A stretch of DNA of 64,000 bases from positions 62,001-126,000 of the forward strand of contig NZ_JAEMUW010000014.1 of NCBI RefSeq assembly GCF_016598485.1, written 5' to 3'. The DNA is from Micromonospora coerulea (lineage in GTDB: Bacteria; Actinomycetota; Actinomycetes; Mycobacteriales; Micromonosporaceae). Of this stretch, positions 32,188 to 40,735 are shown one piece after another. The notes under the pieces are model-generated. The model worked only from the letters and a program-made list of their open reading frames with translations. It searched no databases and had not been told where the DNA came from. The position numbers and the translations under genes are program-made. Within the stretch, counting starts at the first letter, position 1. Every line of letters starts with the position of its first letter.

Positions 32188-33768
32188 ATGACCTTCCAGG
32201 TGTACGACACGACGCTGCGCGACGGCGCCCAGCGCGAGGGGCTCAGCTACTCGGTGGTCGACAAGCTCGCGGTGGCCCGCCTGCTCGACGACCTCGGCGT
32301 CGGCTTCATCGAGGGCGGCTGGCCGGGCGCGGTGCCGAAGGACACCGAGTTCTTCCGCCGGGCCCGCACCGAGCTGGAACTGCGGCACGCGATCCTGGTT
32401 GCCTTCGGCGCCACCCGCAAGGCCGGCGTGGCCGTCGACGCCGACCCGCAGGTGCGCGGCCTGCTCGACGCGCAGACCCCGGCGGTCGCCCTGGTCGCCA
32501 AGGCCGACCTGCGGCACGTCGAGCGGGCGCTGCGCACCACCGCCAAGGAGAACCTGGCGATGATCCACGACACGGTCACCCACCTGGTGGCCGAGGGGCG
32601 CCGGGTCTTCGTCGACGGGGAGCACTTCTTCGACGGCTACCGGCACGACCCCGCGTACACCGCCGCGGTGGTGGAGGCGGCCCTCGCCGCCGGCGCGGAG
32701 CGGTTCGTGCTCTGCGACACCAACGGCGGGATGCTCCCGTCCCAGATCACGGCCGCCATCGCCGACCTCACCGCGCGCACCGGGGTCGCCCCGGAGCTGC
32801 TCGGCATCCACTGCCAGAACGACACCGCCTGCGCGGTGGCCAACACCATCGCCGCAGTCGAGGCCGGGGTGCGGCACTTCCAGGGCACCGCCAACGGGTA
32901 CGGCGAGCGTCCCGGCAACGCCGACCTCTTCGCGGTCGTCGCCAACCTCCAGCTCAAGCTCGGGCTGCCCGTCCTCCCGGACGGCTGCCTGGCACAGATG
33001 GTGCGGGTCTCGCACGCCATCGCCGAGATCGCCAACATCGCCCCCGACACCCACCAGGCGTACGTCGGGGCCGCCGCCTTCGCCCACAAGGCGGGGCTGC
33101 ACGCGAGCGCGATCAAGGTCGACCCGTTGCTCTACAACCACGTGGACCCGTCGGTGGTGGGCAACGACATGCGGATCCTGGTGACCGAGATGGCCGGCCG
33201 GGCCAGCATCGAGCTCAAGAGCCGCGAGCTCGGTCTGGACCTGGCCGGCCATCCGGAGGCCCTGTCGAAGGTCACCAACCGGGTCAAGGAGCTGGAGGCG
33301 GGCGGGTGGTCGTTCGAGGCCGCCGACGCCTCGTTCGAGCTGCTGGTCCGCTCCGAGCTGCCGGACCGGGCCGTGCCCCGACCGTTCGCCCTCGAGTCGT
33401 ACCGGGTGCTGGTCGAGCACCGGGAGGACGGTGCGGTGGTCTCCGAGGCCACCGTCAAGATCCGGGTACGCGGCGAGCGGGTGATCGCCACCGCCGAGGG
33501 CAACGGCCCGGTCAACGCCCTGGACGAGGCGTTGCGCGTCGGACTGGCCCGGCACTATCCGGAGCTGCGCGAGTTCGAGCTGGCCGACTACAAGGTCCGC
33601 ATCCTGGAGGGCAGCCACGGCACCGGCGCGGTGACCCGGGTGCTGGTGGAGACCGCCGGGGCCGGGCGCGACTGGACCACCGTCGGCGTGCACCCCAACG
33701 TGGTCGAGGCGTCCTGGCACGCCCTGGTCGACGCCCTCACCTACGGGCTGGACCGCGCCCGGGTGTGA
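32188..33768 (+). CDS. cimA: Citramalate synthase
   Basis: The 526-residue protein belongs to the HMGL-like/isopropylmalate synthase family and most resembles CimA, which joins acetyl-CoA and pyruvate to give (R)-citramalate, a threonine-independent entry to isoleucine. The TIM barrel starts with VYDTTLRDGAQREG, contains FVDGEHFFDGYRHDP, VLCDTNGGMLP and GIHCQNDTACAVANT (metal-binding His), then TANGYGERPGNADL. A C-terminal LeuA-dimer regulatory domain (about 400-520) ends with EASWHALVDALTYGL. In E. coli-type LeuA the barrel differs. The ATG at 32188 has AGAGGA upstream. CitraCMalate would then be processed by LeuCD and LeuB, both in this window. Confidence 0.92.
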   Translation: MTFQVYDTTLRDGAQREGLSYSVVDKLAVARLLDDLGVGFIEGGWPGAVPKDTEFFRRARTELELRHAILVAFGATRKAGVAVDADPQVRGLLDAQTPAVALVAKADLRHVERALRTTAKENLAMIHDTVTHLVAEGRRVFVDGEHFFDGYRHDPAYTAAVVEAALAAGAERFVLCDTNGGMLPSQITAAIADLTARTGVAPELLGIHCQNDTACAVANTIAAVEAGVRHFQGTANGYGERPGNADLFAVVANLQLKLGLPVLPDGCLAQMVRVSHAIAEIANIAPDTHQAYVGAAAFAHKAGLHASAIKVDPLLYNHVDPSVVGNDMRILVTEMAGRASIELKSRELGLDLAGHPEALSKVTNRVKELEAGGWSFEAADASFELLVRSELPDRAVPRPFALESYRVLVEHREDGAVVSEATVKIRVRGERVIATAEGNGPVNALDEALRVGLARHYPELREFELADYKVRILEGSHGTGAVTRVLVETAGAGRDWTTVGVHPNVVEASWHALVDALTYGLDRARV

Positions 33769-33774
33769 CGCCGC

Positions 33775-34767
33775 TCAGCCGCCGGGCAGCCGGAGCTCGG
33801 CGAGGACGGCGCGGTGGTCGCTGCCGGGCAGCCGGTGCACGGTGACCGACCGGACGGCGATGCGCCGGTCGACCAGGACGTGGTCGATGGTGACCGGAGG
33901 GATCCGGTCGCCGTCGTACGGCCCCCAGGTGCCGGCCAACCCGGCGCCCGCCCGGTCGGCGGCGTCGGCGTACCCGGTGGCCAGCAGGGCGCGCAGTGGG
34001 GCGTGGTCGAGGGTGGCGTTGAAGTCGCCGGCCAGGATGCTCAGCCGGCCGTCCGGGGTGGCCGGTGGCTGCGCCCGCAGGTCGGTCCGCCAGTCCGGGA
34101 CCACCGCGACGGCGTACGGGGCAGCCGGGTGCGCCGACTCGACCCGCAGCGGCGGTGCGCCCGGCACCGTGAGGCTGCCGTACGCCTGGGCGAAGAAGAA
34201 GCCCTGGTTGCGGCGAGTCCCCACGTCGGTGAGGGGGAACCGGCTGTACAGCCCGGAGCCGGTGGCGCCCGCCTCCGGGTGGAGCTGCCGGTAGGGCAGC
34301 AGCTCGGCCAGCCCCAGCCGGTCCAGCTCGGCGGCCGCGAGCGGGGTGAACTCCTGCACGGTCAGCACGTCCACCCGGCGGGTGCGGACCAGGTCGACCA
34401 GGGTGGCCGGGTCCGCGCGGCCCATGAGCAGGTTGGCGGTGAGCAGCCGGAGGGTGGGACCGCCGACCGTGGGCTGCCCGGAGGCGAGCGCGCGGGGCGC
34501 CACCACCCCGATCAGCGCCAGCGTCGTGACGGCCGCGACGACCGACGGCCAGCGGCGCCGCAGGGCGAGCGCCAGCAGCAGCGGCGCCAGCGCCCCCACC
34601 GCGACGTACGGGGTGAAGGCCACCGCCTGCACCAGCGGCCCCCGTTCGAGCCCGGCCAACCGGAGCAACGCCCAGGCCGCCGCGGGCGCCACGGCGAGCC
34701 AACAGGCGGCGGTGGCCATCCGCCGGCGCCGACCGTCGACGGGCCGCCGGAGCAGTCCGATGATCAC
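33775..34767 (-). CDS. Membrane-anchored endonuclease/exonuclease/phosphatase family protein
   Basis: A GTG at 34767 gives 330 residues. Three hydrophobic helices at about residues 18-95 (MATAACWLAVAPAAAWALL, VAFTPYVAVGALAPLLLALAL, VVAAVTTLALIGVVAP) are followed by an EEP domain: RLLTANLLMGRAD, VLTVQEFTP (metal-binding Glu), ILAGDFNATLDH (Asp, Asn) and PGSDHRAVLAEL (Asp-His). Such proteins hydrolyse phosphodiesters, including sphingomyelin, phosphoinositides or nucleic acids, here outside the membrane by inference. It ends 6 bp from cimA in a converging arrangement, with no terminator between. A similar but larger protein is encoded at 49013. Confidence 0.85.
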   Translation of the reverse strand: MIIGLLRRPVDGRRRRMATAACWLAVAPAAAWALLRLAGLERGPLVQAVAFTPYVAVGALAPLLLALALRRRWPSVVAAVTTLALIGVVAPRALASGQPTVGGPTLRLLTANLLMGRADPATLVDLVRTRRVDVLTVQEFTPLAAAELDRLGLAELLPYRQLHPEAGATGSGLYSRFPLTDVGTRRNQGFFFAQAYGSLTVPGAPPLRVESAHPAAPYAVAVVPDWRTDLRAQPPATPDGRLSILAGDFNATLDHAPLRALLATGYADAADRAGAGLAGTWGPYDGDRIPPVTIDHVLVDRRIAVRSVTVHRLPGSDHRAVLAELRLPGG

Positions 34768-34843
34768 CCACCCACGGTAGCGGTCGCGGCCCCACGGTGG
34801 TGCCCCCACGACAATTTAGTGAATCGTCGGGACTTCACATTTC

Positions 34844-34870
34844 ACAATTTCCGGAGCCCATGGAAATTGT
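34844..34870. promoter_or_regulatory. 9-bp inverted repeat upstream of promoter
   Basis: ACAATTTCC (34844-34852) and GGAAATTGT (34862-34870) are perfect inverted repeats with a 9-nt spacer, ending 20 bp before the -35 box at 34891. The AT-rich arms in GC-rich DNA and the position suggest an operator or activator site for the gene at 35125. Confidence 0.5.
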
Positions 34871-34890
34871 CCGACACCGGCAGCAAGCTA

Positions 34891-34920
34891 TTGACCGACC
34901 ACTTTTTCCGGTGCTACCTT
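34891..34920 (+). promoter_or_regulatory. Putative promoter of the secreted-protein gene
   Basis: TTGACC (34891-34896) and TACCTT (34915-34920) are spaced by 18 bp. A start near 34927 leaves a leader of about 198 nt before the ATG at 35125. Confidence 0.55.
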
Positions 34921-35124
34921 CCATCCGGTTGAGGCGCCACAACTCTCCGTAGTAAGACCAGCTCAAGCTGGGTGCAAGGTGTTGAGTTTCAACACAGACG
35001 GTGCGCGAACAAGCGGTTTCCCCCGATGAACTGCTCTTTGCTGCGCCCGGCTCTCGTGCGTCAACCACCGGCCCGTGGAAAGCGGGTCGGCCGTATCACC
35101 ACGGTCACAAAAGGGAGACCTGTC

Positions 35125-35664
35125 ATGGCCACATTTCTCAGACGTAGGGCGGCGGCGGTAGCGCTCGGCGTCCTGACCCTCACCCTGGCCGGCGGGGGCA
35201 TCGCCGCGGCCGCCCAGCCCGCGGCGAAGGCCCCGGCCGCGGTCGCCCAGCCCGGTGCCCGGCAGCCCGGCACCCAGCCGCCGGTCACCGCCGCCCAGGC
35301 CCGCGCGGCCAAGGCGGCGATGCGGGCGACCCTCGCCCCGCCCGCCCCGGGCACGGTCGCCTGGGCCGGCGTACGGTCCGACGGCGTGCTGCTGCAGCAC
35401 TCGGGCAACGTCACCGGTTCGTTCCGGTTCCCCTGCTGCGCCCCCGGCGAGTATCGGGGCCAGTACCAGGTGACGCTCGACTACGACGTCCACCTGAAGG
35501 CCTTCTCGGCGACCATCGGCACCAACGATCCGCTCAACGTCCCGCCCGGTGGCGAGATCTCGGTCGCCCCGCGGACCCTGACGCCCAACGCCGTCTTCGT
35601 CCAGACCCGCAACTCGTCCGGCACCCCGTCGGACCGGCCGTTCCACCTCCTCATCGCCAACTGA
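35125..35664 (+). CDS. Small secreted protein of unknown function
   Basis: The ATG at 35125, behind AAAGGGAG, gives 179 residues. FLRRRAAAVALGVLTLTLAGGGIAAAA-type N-terminus is a signal peptide (cut about residue 28), followed by a Pro/Ala/Gln-rich linker (about 28-75). The mature domain (about 75-179) reads GTVAWAGVRSDGVLLQHSG, then FPCCAPGEYRGQYQV with a neighbouring Cys pair, LDYDVHLKAFSATIG and FVQTRNSSGTPSDRPFHLL; it looks like an all-beta fold. I do not recognise the family. A terminator follows, and the upstream regulatory region is unusually elaborate, suggesting condition-dependent expression. Confidence 0.8.
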   Translation: MATFLRRRAAAVALGVLTLTLAGGGIAAAAQPAAKAPAAVAQPGARQPGTQPPVTAAQARAAKAAMRATLAPPAPGTVAWAGVRSDGVLLQHSGNVTGSFRFPCCAPGEYRGQYQVTLDYDVHLKAFSATIGTNDPLNVPPGGEISVAPRTLTPNAVFVQTRNSSGTPSDRPFHLLIAN

Positions 35665-35680
35665 ACCCCGCACCGCCGTG

Positions 35681-35708
35681 CTGGCCCTCGCCCCCGGGCG
35701 GGGGCCAG
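35681..35708. terminator. Terminator after the secreted-protein gene
   Basis: CTGGCCC-T-CGCCC (35681-35693) pairs with GGGCG-G-GGGCCAG (35696-35708), 13 pairs with one T-G wobble and a CC turn, 17 bp beyond the stop at 35664. Confidence 0.7.
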
Positions 35709-35853
35709 TGCCGTCTGTGCCGCCCTGCGCCAGCTGTACCGCTCGCGTGGTTGCGGACCGGCCGGGGGAGTCGTGCCGATCCGGGTGACAAAAGGTTCGG
35801 GAGGGGCCGATAATCCGACGTTTGCCCGGGCGTCGGCACGGGAAGCAAGCACC

Positions 35854-36903
35854 GTGACGGACATCTCGGACACCCTGGCCAGCGTGCCCAGCCCGGTCGA
35901 TGCCGACGCGAGCGGCGTCGAGCTGGACCAGACCCTCTTCGAGGTCAAACGCGTGATCGTCGGGCAGGATCGGCTCGTCGACCGCCTGCTCACCGCCCTG
36001 ATCGCCGACGGCCACTGCCTGCTGGAGGGCGTGCCCGGGGTGGCGAAGACGCTCGCCGTGCAGACCCTGGCCCGGGTCGTCGGCGGCACCTTCTCCCGGA
36101 TCCAGTTCACCCCCGACCTGGTCCCCTCCGACATCGTCGGCACCCGGATCTACCGCGCCTCGACCGAGAACTTCGACGTCGAGCTCGGACCGATCATGGC
36201 CAACATGGTCCTCGCCGACGAGATCAACCGGGCGCCGGCCAAGGTGCAGTCCGCCCTGCTGGAGGCGATGGCCGAGCGGCAGGTCTCCATCGGCGGGCGG
36301 AGCTGGCCCGTCCCCGATCCGTTCCTGGTGCTGGCCACCCAGAACCCGATCGAGTCGGAGGGCGTCTACCAGCTCCCCGAGGCGCAGCGCGACCGGTTCC
36401 TGATGAAGATCGTCGTCGACTACCCGAGCGACGCCGACGAGCTGGCCATCCTCTACCGGATGAGCACCGACCGGCCGAGCCCCCGGCAGGTGCTCGACCC
36501 GGCCCGGCTGAGCGAGTTGCAGCGGCGCGCCGAGCACGTCTTCGTGCACCATGCCATTGCCGAGTACGTCGTCCGGCTCATCCTCGCCACCCGGGATCCC
36601 GGCCGCTTCGGGCTGCCCGAGATCGCGCCGCTGCTGGCGTACGGGGCGAGCCCGCGGGCCACCCTCGGCCTGGTCGCCGCCGCCCGGGCCCAGGCCCTGC
36701 TCCACGGCCGGGAGTACGTGCTCCCGGAGGACGTCCGGGAGCTGGCGGTGGACGTGCTCGCCCACCGGCTGGTGCTCTCCTTCGACGCGGTCGCCGACGG
36801 GGTGTCGGCCGAGACGGTGGTGCGCCGGCTGGTGGAGGCCGTGCCGCCGCCCCGGATCGCCACCGGTCACCCCGAGGCGGCGCCCGACCTGGCGGCGGCA
36901 TGA
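35854..36903 (+). CDS. MoxR-family AAA ATPase
   Basis: The 349-residue protein starts at GTG 35854 (GGAAG nine bases upstream). Walker A is LLEGVPGVAKT (about residue 55), Walker B is NMVLADEINRAPAK, sensor 1 lies in LATQNPIESEGVYQLPEAQ, and the C-terminal lid has SPRATLGLVAAARAQALLHGREYV. MoxR ATPases act as chaperones that load cofactors or mature partner proteins carrying VWA domains. Here the next two genes, DUF58 and VWA, are translationally coupled, the standard partner set. The ATG of DUF58 overlaps its stop codon (ATGA). The promoter is probably the space after 35708. Confidence 0.93.
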   Translation: MTDISDTLASVPSPVDADASGVELDQTLFEVKRVIVGQDRLVDRLLTALIADGHCLLEGVPGVAKTLAVQTLARVVGGTFSRIQFTPDLVPSDIVGTRIYRASTENFDVELGPIMANMVLADEINRAPAKVQSALLEAMAERQVSIGGRSWPVPDPFLVLATQNPIESEGVYQLPEAQRDRFLMKIVVDYPSDADELAILYRMSTDRPSPRQVLDPARLSELQRRAEHVFVHHAIAEYVVRLILATRDPGRFGLPEIAPLLAYGASPRATLGLVAAARAQALLHGREYVLPEDVRELAVDVLAHRLVLSFDAVADGVSAETVVRRLVEAVPPPRIATGHPEAAPDLAAA

Positions 36904-37961
36904 GACGCCGCCCCGCGCCGCCCCGACCGGCCGAACCCGGCCTGGCCGACCTCGCCCCCGACCAGCGGCTGCGCCGCCTGGAACTGACCGTCACCCGCCG
37001 CCTCGACGGGCTGCTGCACGGGCAGCACCGGGGCCTGCTGCCCGGTCCCGGCAGCGAGATCGCGGGGAGTCGGGAGTACCGCCCCGGCGAGGACGAGGTC
37101 CGCCGGATGGACTGGGCGGTCACCGCCCGGACCACCGTCCCGCACGTCCGCGAGGTCGACGCCGACCGCGAGCTGACCACCTGGCTGCTGGTGGACGCCA
37201 GCCCGAGCATGGAGTACGGCACCGCCACGCTGGACAAGCGGGAACTCGCGGTGGCCGCCGTCGCCGCGGTCGGCTTCCTCACCGCCGGCGTCGGCAACCG
37301 CCTCGGCGCGCAGGTGCTCACCCCGGACGGCCTGCGCCGCTTCCCGCCCCGCAGCGGGCGGATCCACCTGCTGGGGCTGCTGCGCGCCCTGCTGGCCGCC
37401 CCGCGCATCGGCGGGTACGACGAGGAGACCGCCCCGGGGCGACAACTCCCGCTCGGCGCGTCTGACGCCGCGCCGCGACCTGGCGCCGTCGTGGTGCCGG
37501 CGACGCTGGCCGACGGGCTGGACGGCGTGCAGCGGGTGGCGCACCGGCGTGGCCTGGTGGTGGTGGTCTCCGACTTCCTCGACGGGCTGCCCGACCACCC
37601 GGACGGCGCCCCGCACTGGGAGGCCACCCTGCGCCGGCTTTCCGTCCGGCACCAGGTGCTCGCCGTCGAGGTGACCGACCCGCGCGAGCTGGAGCTGCCG
37701 GACGTCGGCCTGATCACGCTGGTCGACCCGGAGACCGGGCGGCGCCGCGAGGTGTGGACCGGCGACCGGGCCCTGCGCGAGCGGTACGCGGAGGCCGCCG
37801 CCGCCCAGCGGGACCAGGTCCGGCAGGCGCTGCGCCGGTCCGGGGCGACCCACCTGGCGCTGCGGACCGACCGGGACTGGAGCGCCGACATCGTGCGCCA
37901 CGTGCACGCCCAGCGCCGGCTGGCCGCCGCCCCGGCCGCGGCCCGGGGAGGTGCCGCGTGA
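36900..37961 (+). CDS. DUF58 protein (VWA-like partner of MoxR)
   Basis: The 353-residue product starts at an ATG overlapping the moxR stop by four bases. It contains the DUF58 core GSEIAGSREYRPGEDEVRRMDW (here about residues 52-73, quoted in part) with the following WLLVDASPSMEYG, a metal-dependent adhesion-like D-x-S-x-S motif of a VWA-type fold. Two halves are separated by RRFPPRSGRIHLL. It is soluble. Function in the family is unknown but tied to MoxR. Its stop overlaps the next GTG by four bases. Codon bias matches its neighbours. Confidence 0.92.
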   Translation: MRRRPAPPRPAEPGLADLAPDQRLRRLELTVTRRLDGLLHGQHRGLLPGPGSEIAGSREYRPGEDEVRRMDWAVTARTTVPHVREVDADRELTTWLLVDASPSMEYGTATLDKRELAVAAVAAVGFLTAGVGNRLGAQVLTPDGLRRFPPRSGRIHLLGLLRALLAAPRIGGYDEETAPGRQLPLGASDAAPRPGAVVVPATLADGLDGVQRVAHRRGLVVVVSDFLDGLPDHPDGAPHWEATLRRLSVRHQVLAVEVTDPRELELPDVGLITLVDPETGRRREVWTGDRALRERYAEAAAAQRDQVRQALRRSGATHLALRTDRDWSADIVRHVHAQRRLAAAPAAARGGAA

Positions 37962-38917
37962 CCTGGCAGTCACCCGCCCGGCTCTGGCTGCTGCTCGGCG
38001 TGGCCGCGCTCGTCGTCGGCTACCTGATGATGCAGCGCCGGCAGAGCCGGTACGCGGTCCGCTTCACCAACCTGCGCCTGCTGGACCGGGTCGCGCCGCA
38101 GCGGCCGGCCTGGCGCCGGCACGTGCCGGCGGGCCTCTTCCTCGCCATGCTCGCGCTGCTGGTGGTCGGTTTCGCCCGGCCCAGCGCCGAGGTACGGGTG
38201 CCCCGGGAACGGGCCACGGTGATGGTCGCCGTGGACGTCTCCACGTCGATGCTCGCCAACGACGTGGACCCGGACCGGCTGAGCGCGGCGAAGGAGGCCG
38301 CCCGGCGCTTCGTCGACGGCCTGCCGGACGAGTTCAACGTGGGTCTCGTCGCCTTCGCCGGCAGCGCGGCGGTGCTGGTGCCGCCGAGCACCGACCGGGC
38401 GGCGCTGCACGAGGGCGTCGATCGGCTGAACGAGGGGATCACCGGGGTCCAGGGCACCGCGATCGGGGAGGCGATCAGCACCTCGCTGGGCGCGGTGAAG
38501 AGCCTGGACAGCAATGCGGCGAAGAACCCGCCGCCGGCCCGGATCATCCTGCTCTCCGACGGGGCGAACACCTCCGGCACGGACCCGCTGGAGGCCGCCG
38601 CGCAGGCGGTCGCGGCGAAGGTGCCGGTGCACACCATCTCGTTCGGCACGCCGACCGGTTCGGTCGACCGGGGCGGCCGCGCGATCCAGGTGCCGGTGGA
38701 CGGGCAGAGCCTGAAGGCGGTCGCCGAGCAGACCGGCGGCGGTTTCCACGAGGCGTCCACCAGCGCCGAGCTGCGGGCCGTCTACGAGGACATCGGCACC
38801 TCGGTCGGCTACCGCACGGAGCGGCAGGACATCTCCGCCCGCTTCATCGGCCTCGGACTGGTCTTCGCCATGGGCGCCGCGGCCGGATCGCTGCGGTGGT
38901 TCTCCCGCCTGCCCTGA
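37958..38917 (+). CDS. VWA-domain membrane protein (BatA-like)
   Basis: The 319-residue protein starts at GTG 37958 with GGGGAGG upstream and overlaps the DUF58 stop. Two N-terminal helices (about 8-28, 55-72) hold the protein in the membrane with the VWA domain outside or inside, and a C-terminal helix lies near 295-312. The MIDAS motif is VAVDVSTSMLANDVDPDR, with T in GVQGTAIGEAI and D in ILLSDGANTSGTDPLEA. It resembles BatA/YwmD proteins of MoxR operons, possibly for protein maturation at the envelope. It completes the three-gene operon; a trypsin-like protease gene follows 52 bp later. Confidence 0.92.
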   Translation: MTWQSPARLWLLLGVAALVVGYLMMQRRQSRYAVRFTNLRLLDRVAPQRPAWRRHVPAGLFLAMLALLVVGFARPSAEVRVPRERATVMVAVDVSTSMLANDVDPDRLSAAKEAARRFVDGLPDEFNVGLVAFAGSAAVLVPPSTDRAALHEGVDRLNEGITGVQGTAIGEAISTSLGAVKSLDSNAAKNPPPARIILLSDGANTSGTDPLEAAAQAVAAKVPVHTISFGTPTGSVDRGGRAIQVPVDGQSLKAVAEQTGGGFHEASTSAELRAVYEDIGTSVGYRTERQDISARFIGLGLVFAMGAAAGSLRWFSRLP

Positions 38918-38969
38918 TCGCGGCACGGACACCTGCTGACCCGCCGTACGACACGTGAGGAGCGCACGG

Positions 38970-39827
38970 ATGGCAGTGCAGACCGGACTGGGGGAGCCAC
39001 GCGGTCCCTGGTTCATCTCGCCGGACCTAGATCCGGACGGGCGCGGACGCTGGGACGTACCGGGATCGCACCTGGATCCGGGGCGACAGCGCCGGCCCGG
39101 CCGGTGGCTGACCGCGCTGGCGGTGGTGGCTCTCTCCACCGTCTCCGGCGCGGCGGCCGGCGGGTGGGTGGCCGGCCGGGACGTCCCCGGACCCGCCGCC
39201 GCCTCGGCGGCCCCGGTCCCGGCGGAGCTGGTCACCGCGGCCCAGAAGACCGTGCCTGGGGTGGTTTCGGTGATGGCCGGCGGCGCCGCCGGGTCGTCCG
39301 CCACCGGCTCCGGCTTCGCCATCGACGATCAACAGCACATCGTCACCAACGACCACATCCTGGCCCGGGGTGGGGGACCGGTGACGGTGGAGCTGCCGGA
39401 CGGCCGGCGGTTCACCGCCGAGGTGATCGGGCGGGAGCCGCGCAGCGACCTGGCGGTGCTCAAGGTGCCCGCGTCGGCGGGGCTGGCGCCGCTGCCGCTG
39501 GCGAAGCCGAACTCCGTGCGGGTGGGCGAGCCGGTGCTCGCGGTGGGCTCCCCGCTGGGGCTGGCCGGCACGGTCACCGCGGGCATCGTCAGCGCGCTGA
39601 ACCGGCAGGTGCGGATCGGCCCCGGCCGGCACACCGCGGTGCAGACCGACGCGTCGATCAACCCGGGCAACTCCGGCGGTCCGTTGGTCAACGCCCGCGG
39701 TGAGGTGGTCGGGGTGAACACGGCCATCGCCACCATCGACGGCAACGGCTCGATCGGCATCGGGTTCGCCATCCCGATCGACCAGGTCCAGCAGACCGCG
39801 GACACCATCATCGGCAAGGGCGGCTGA
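38970..39827 (+). CDS. Membrane-anchored trypsin-like (HtrA-type) serine protease without PDZ
   Basis: The ATG at 38970 has GAGGAG upstream and gives 285 residues. A single helix at about 51-70 anchors it; the protease domain faces outward. The triad is visible: His in HIVTNDHILARGG, Asp in PRSDLAVLKVP, Ser in INPGNSGGPLV. Oxyanion loop and GIGFAIPIDQVQ follow. Mycobacterial and other HtrA proteins carry a C-terminal PDZ domain; here the protein ends after the protease, so substrate recognition must differ. It may be an accessory of the upstream MoxR operon but has its own ribosome binding site and possibly its own promoter. Confidence 0.92.
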   Translation: MAVQTGLGEPRGPWFISPDLDPDGRGRWDVPGSHLDPGRQRRPGRWLTALAVVALSTVSGAAAGGWVAGRDVPGPAAASAAPVPAELVTAAQKTVPGVVSVMAGGAAGSSATGSGFAIDDQQHIVTNDHILARGGGPVTVELPDGRRFTAEVIGREPRSDLAVLKVPASAGLAPLPLAKPNSVRVGEPVLAVGSPLGLAGTVTAGIVSALNRQVRIGPGRHTAVQTDASINPGNSGGPLVNARGEVVGVNTAIATIDGNGSIGIGFAIPIDQVQQTADTIIGKGG

Positions 39828-39948
39828 CGCGCCCGCGGCCCGAGCTGCGGCGACGCCCGCCGGTGGTCCGGATCGGAGAACTGTCGGATATCCGGCCTGG
39901 GACCATCGGGGCATGGAAATATTACGCTGAGTATGGATACTGGCGTGG

Positions 39949-40251
39949 GTGGAGCAAGCTGTCATCGCGGCCCTCCTGCTGGTGGGCCTGCTGATCGGGT
40001 GCGGAGTCGGCGCGACGTATGCCCGCGCGAAGCGCGGCTGGACGGACTACCGCACCATCAAGAACTCGGTGCCGGGCGCCCGCCGTACCGCCTGGCTGGC
40101 GGTGCGTGCGGTGGTCATCAAGGTCGGCGTGATCGCGCTGCTGCTCGTCGGCGCCGCGGCGTACGCGGCCACCACCGCCGACCGTGAGCGGGCCAGCCCA
40201 GGGCCCACGCCAACCGTGACCCCCGCCCCGACCCGTACCGCCGGGCGCTAG
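39949..40251 (+). CDS. Small single- or two-helix membrane protein
   Basis: A GTG at 39949 gives 100 residues: a helix at 4-24 (VIAALLLVGLLIGCGVGATY), a positively charged middle (RAKRGWTDYRTIKN), a second helix at about 52-74 and a Pro/Thr-rich tail. I do not recognise a family. TATGGAT at 39932-39938 would place a transcription start close to the GTG, so it may be leaderless. Charge distribution suggests both ends inside or outside depending on topology. It lies directly upstream of arfB (9-bp gap), suggesting co-transcription. Confidence 0.65.
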   Translation: MEQAVIAALLLVGLLIGCGVGATYARAKRGWTDYRTIKNSVPGARRTAWLAVRAVVIKVGVIALLLVGAAAYAATTADRERASPGPTPTVTPAPTRTAGR

Positions 40252-40260
40252 CCTCGGGGG

Positions 40261-40686
40261 GTGGACGACGGACTGCGGGTGACCGACCGGCTGGTGGTCC
40301 CCAGCGCCGAGCTGCGGGAGCGGTTCTCCCGTTCCTCCGGCCCCGGCGGTCAGGGCGTGAACACCACGGACTCGCGGGTGGAGCTCAGTTTCGACCTGGC
40401 CGCCTCGCCCAGCCTCCCCGAGTCGCTGCGGGGCCGGGCGCTGGAACGGCTGGCCGGCCGGCTGGTCGACGGGGTGCTCACCGTCGCGGCCAGCGAGCAC
40501 CGGGCGCAGCTGGCGAACCGGGAGGCGGCCCGGGAGCGGATGGTCGCCCTGCTGCGGGAGGCGATCGCCCCGCCACCGAAGCCGCGCCGCCCGACCCGCC
40601 CGTCGCGGGGGGCGAAGGAACGCCGCCTGGCGGAGAAGAAGCGGCAGTCCCAGCGCAAGCGCGACCGCCGGGTCGACGGCGACTGA
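40261..40686 (+). CDS. arfB: Peptidyl-tRNA hydrolase ArfB (ribosome rescue)
   Basis: The 141-residue protein contains the release-factor GGQ loop in SRSSGPGGQGVNTTDSRVEL (about residue 28-40), followed by a short domain and a basic C-terminal tail (KPRRPTRPSRGAKERRLAEKK, then QSQRKRDRR; quoted in parts) that inserts into the mRNA channel of stalled ribosomes. It frees peptides from non-stop ribosomes as a backup to tmRNA. The GTG at 40261 is weakly supported by upstream sequence. Size matches ArfB/YaeJ. Confidence 0.93.
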   Translation: MDDGLRVTDRLVVPSAELRERFSRSSGPGGQGVNTTDSRVELSFDLAASPSLPESLRGRALERLAGRLVDGVLTVAASEHRAQLANREAARERMVALLREAIAPPPKPRRPTRPSRGAKERRLAEKKRQSQRKRDRRVDGD

Positions 40687-40735
40687 CCGGAGAAACCGGT
40701 TGAGGGCGGTCCCGCCGCCGCCGACAATTCGCCGC

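Larger units (their letters stand above)
34768..35124. other. AT-rich upstream and leader region of the secreted-protein gene
   Basis: This 357-bp space is distinctly less GC-rich than the rest. It holds an upstream inverted repeat (34844-34870), a promoter (34891-34920), and then about 200 nt of leader with two small perfect hairpins: CCAGCT-CA-AGCTGG (34958-34971) and GTGTTGA-GTT-TCAACAC (34979-34995). I see no gene. A known riboswitch class was not recognisable. Confidence 0.55.

Noticed and set aside
34921..35124. Riboswitch in the secreted-protein leader (c-di-AMP, c-di-GMP, cobalamin)
   Set aside because: I could not align the conserved cores of these classes to the leader; only short simple hairpins are clear.
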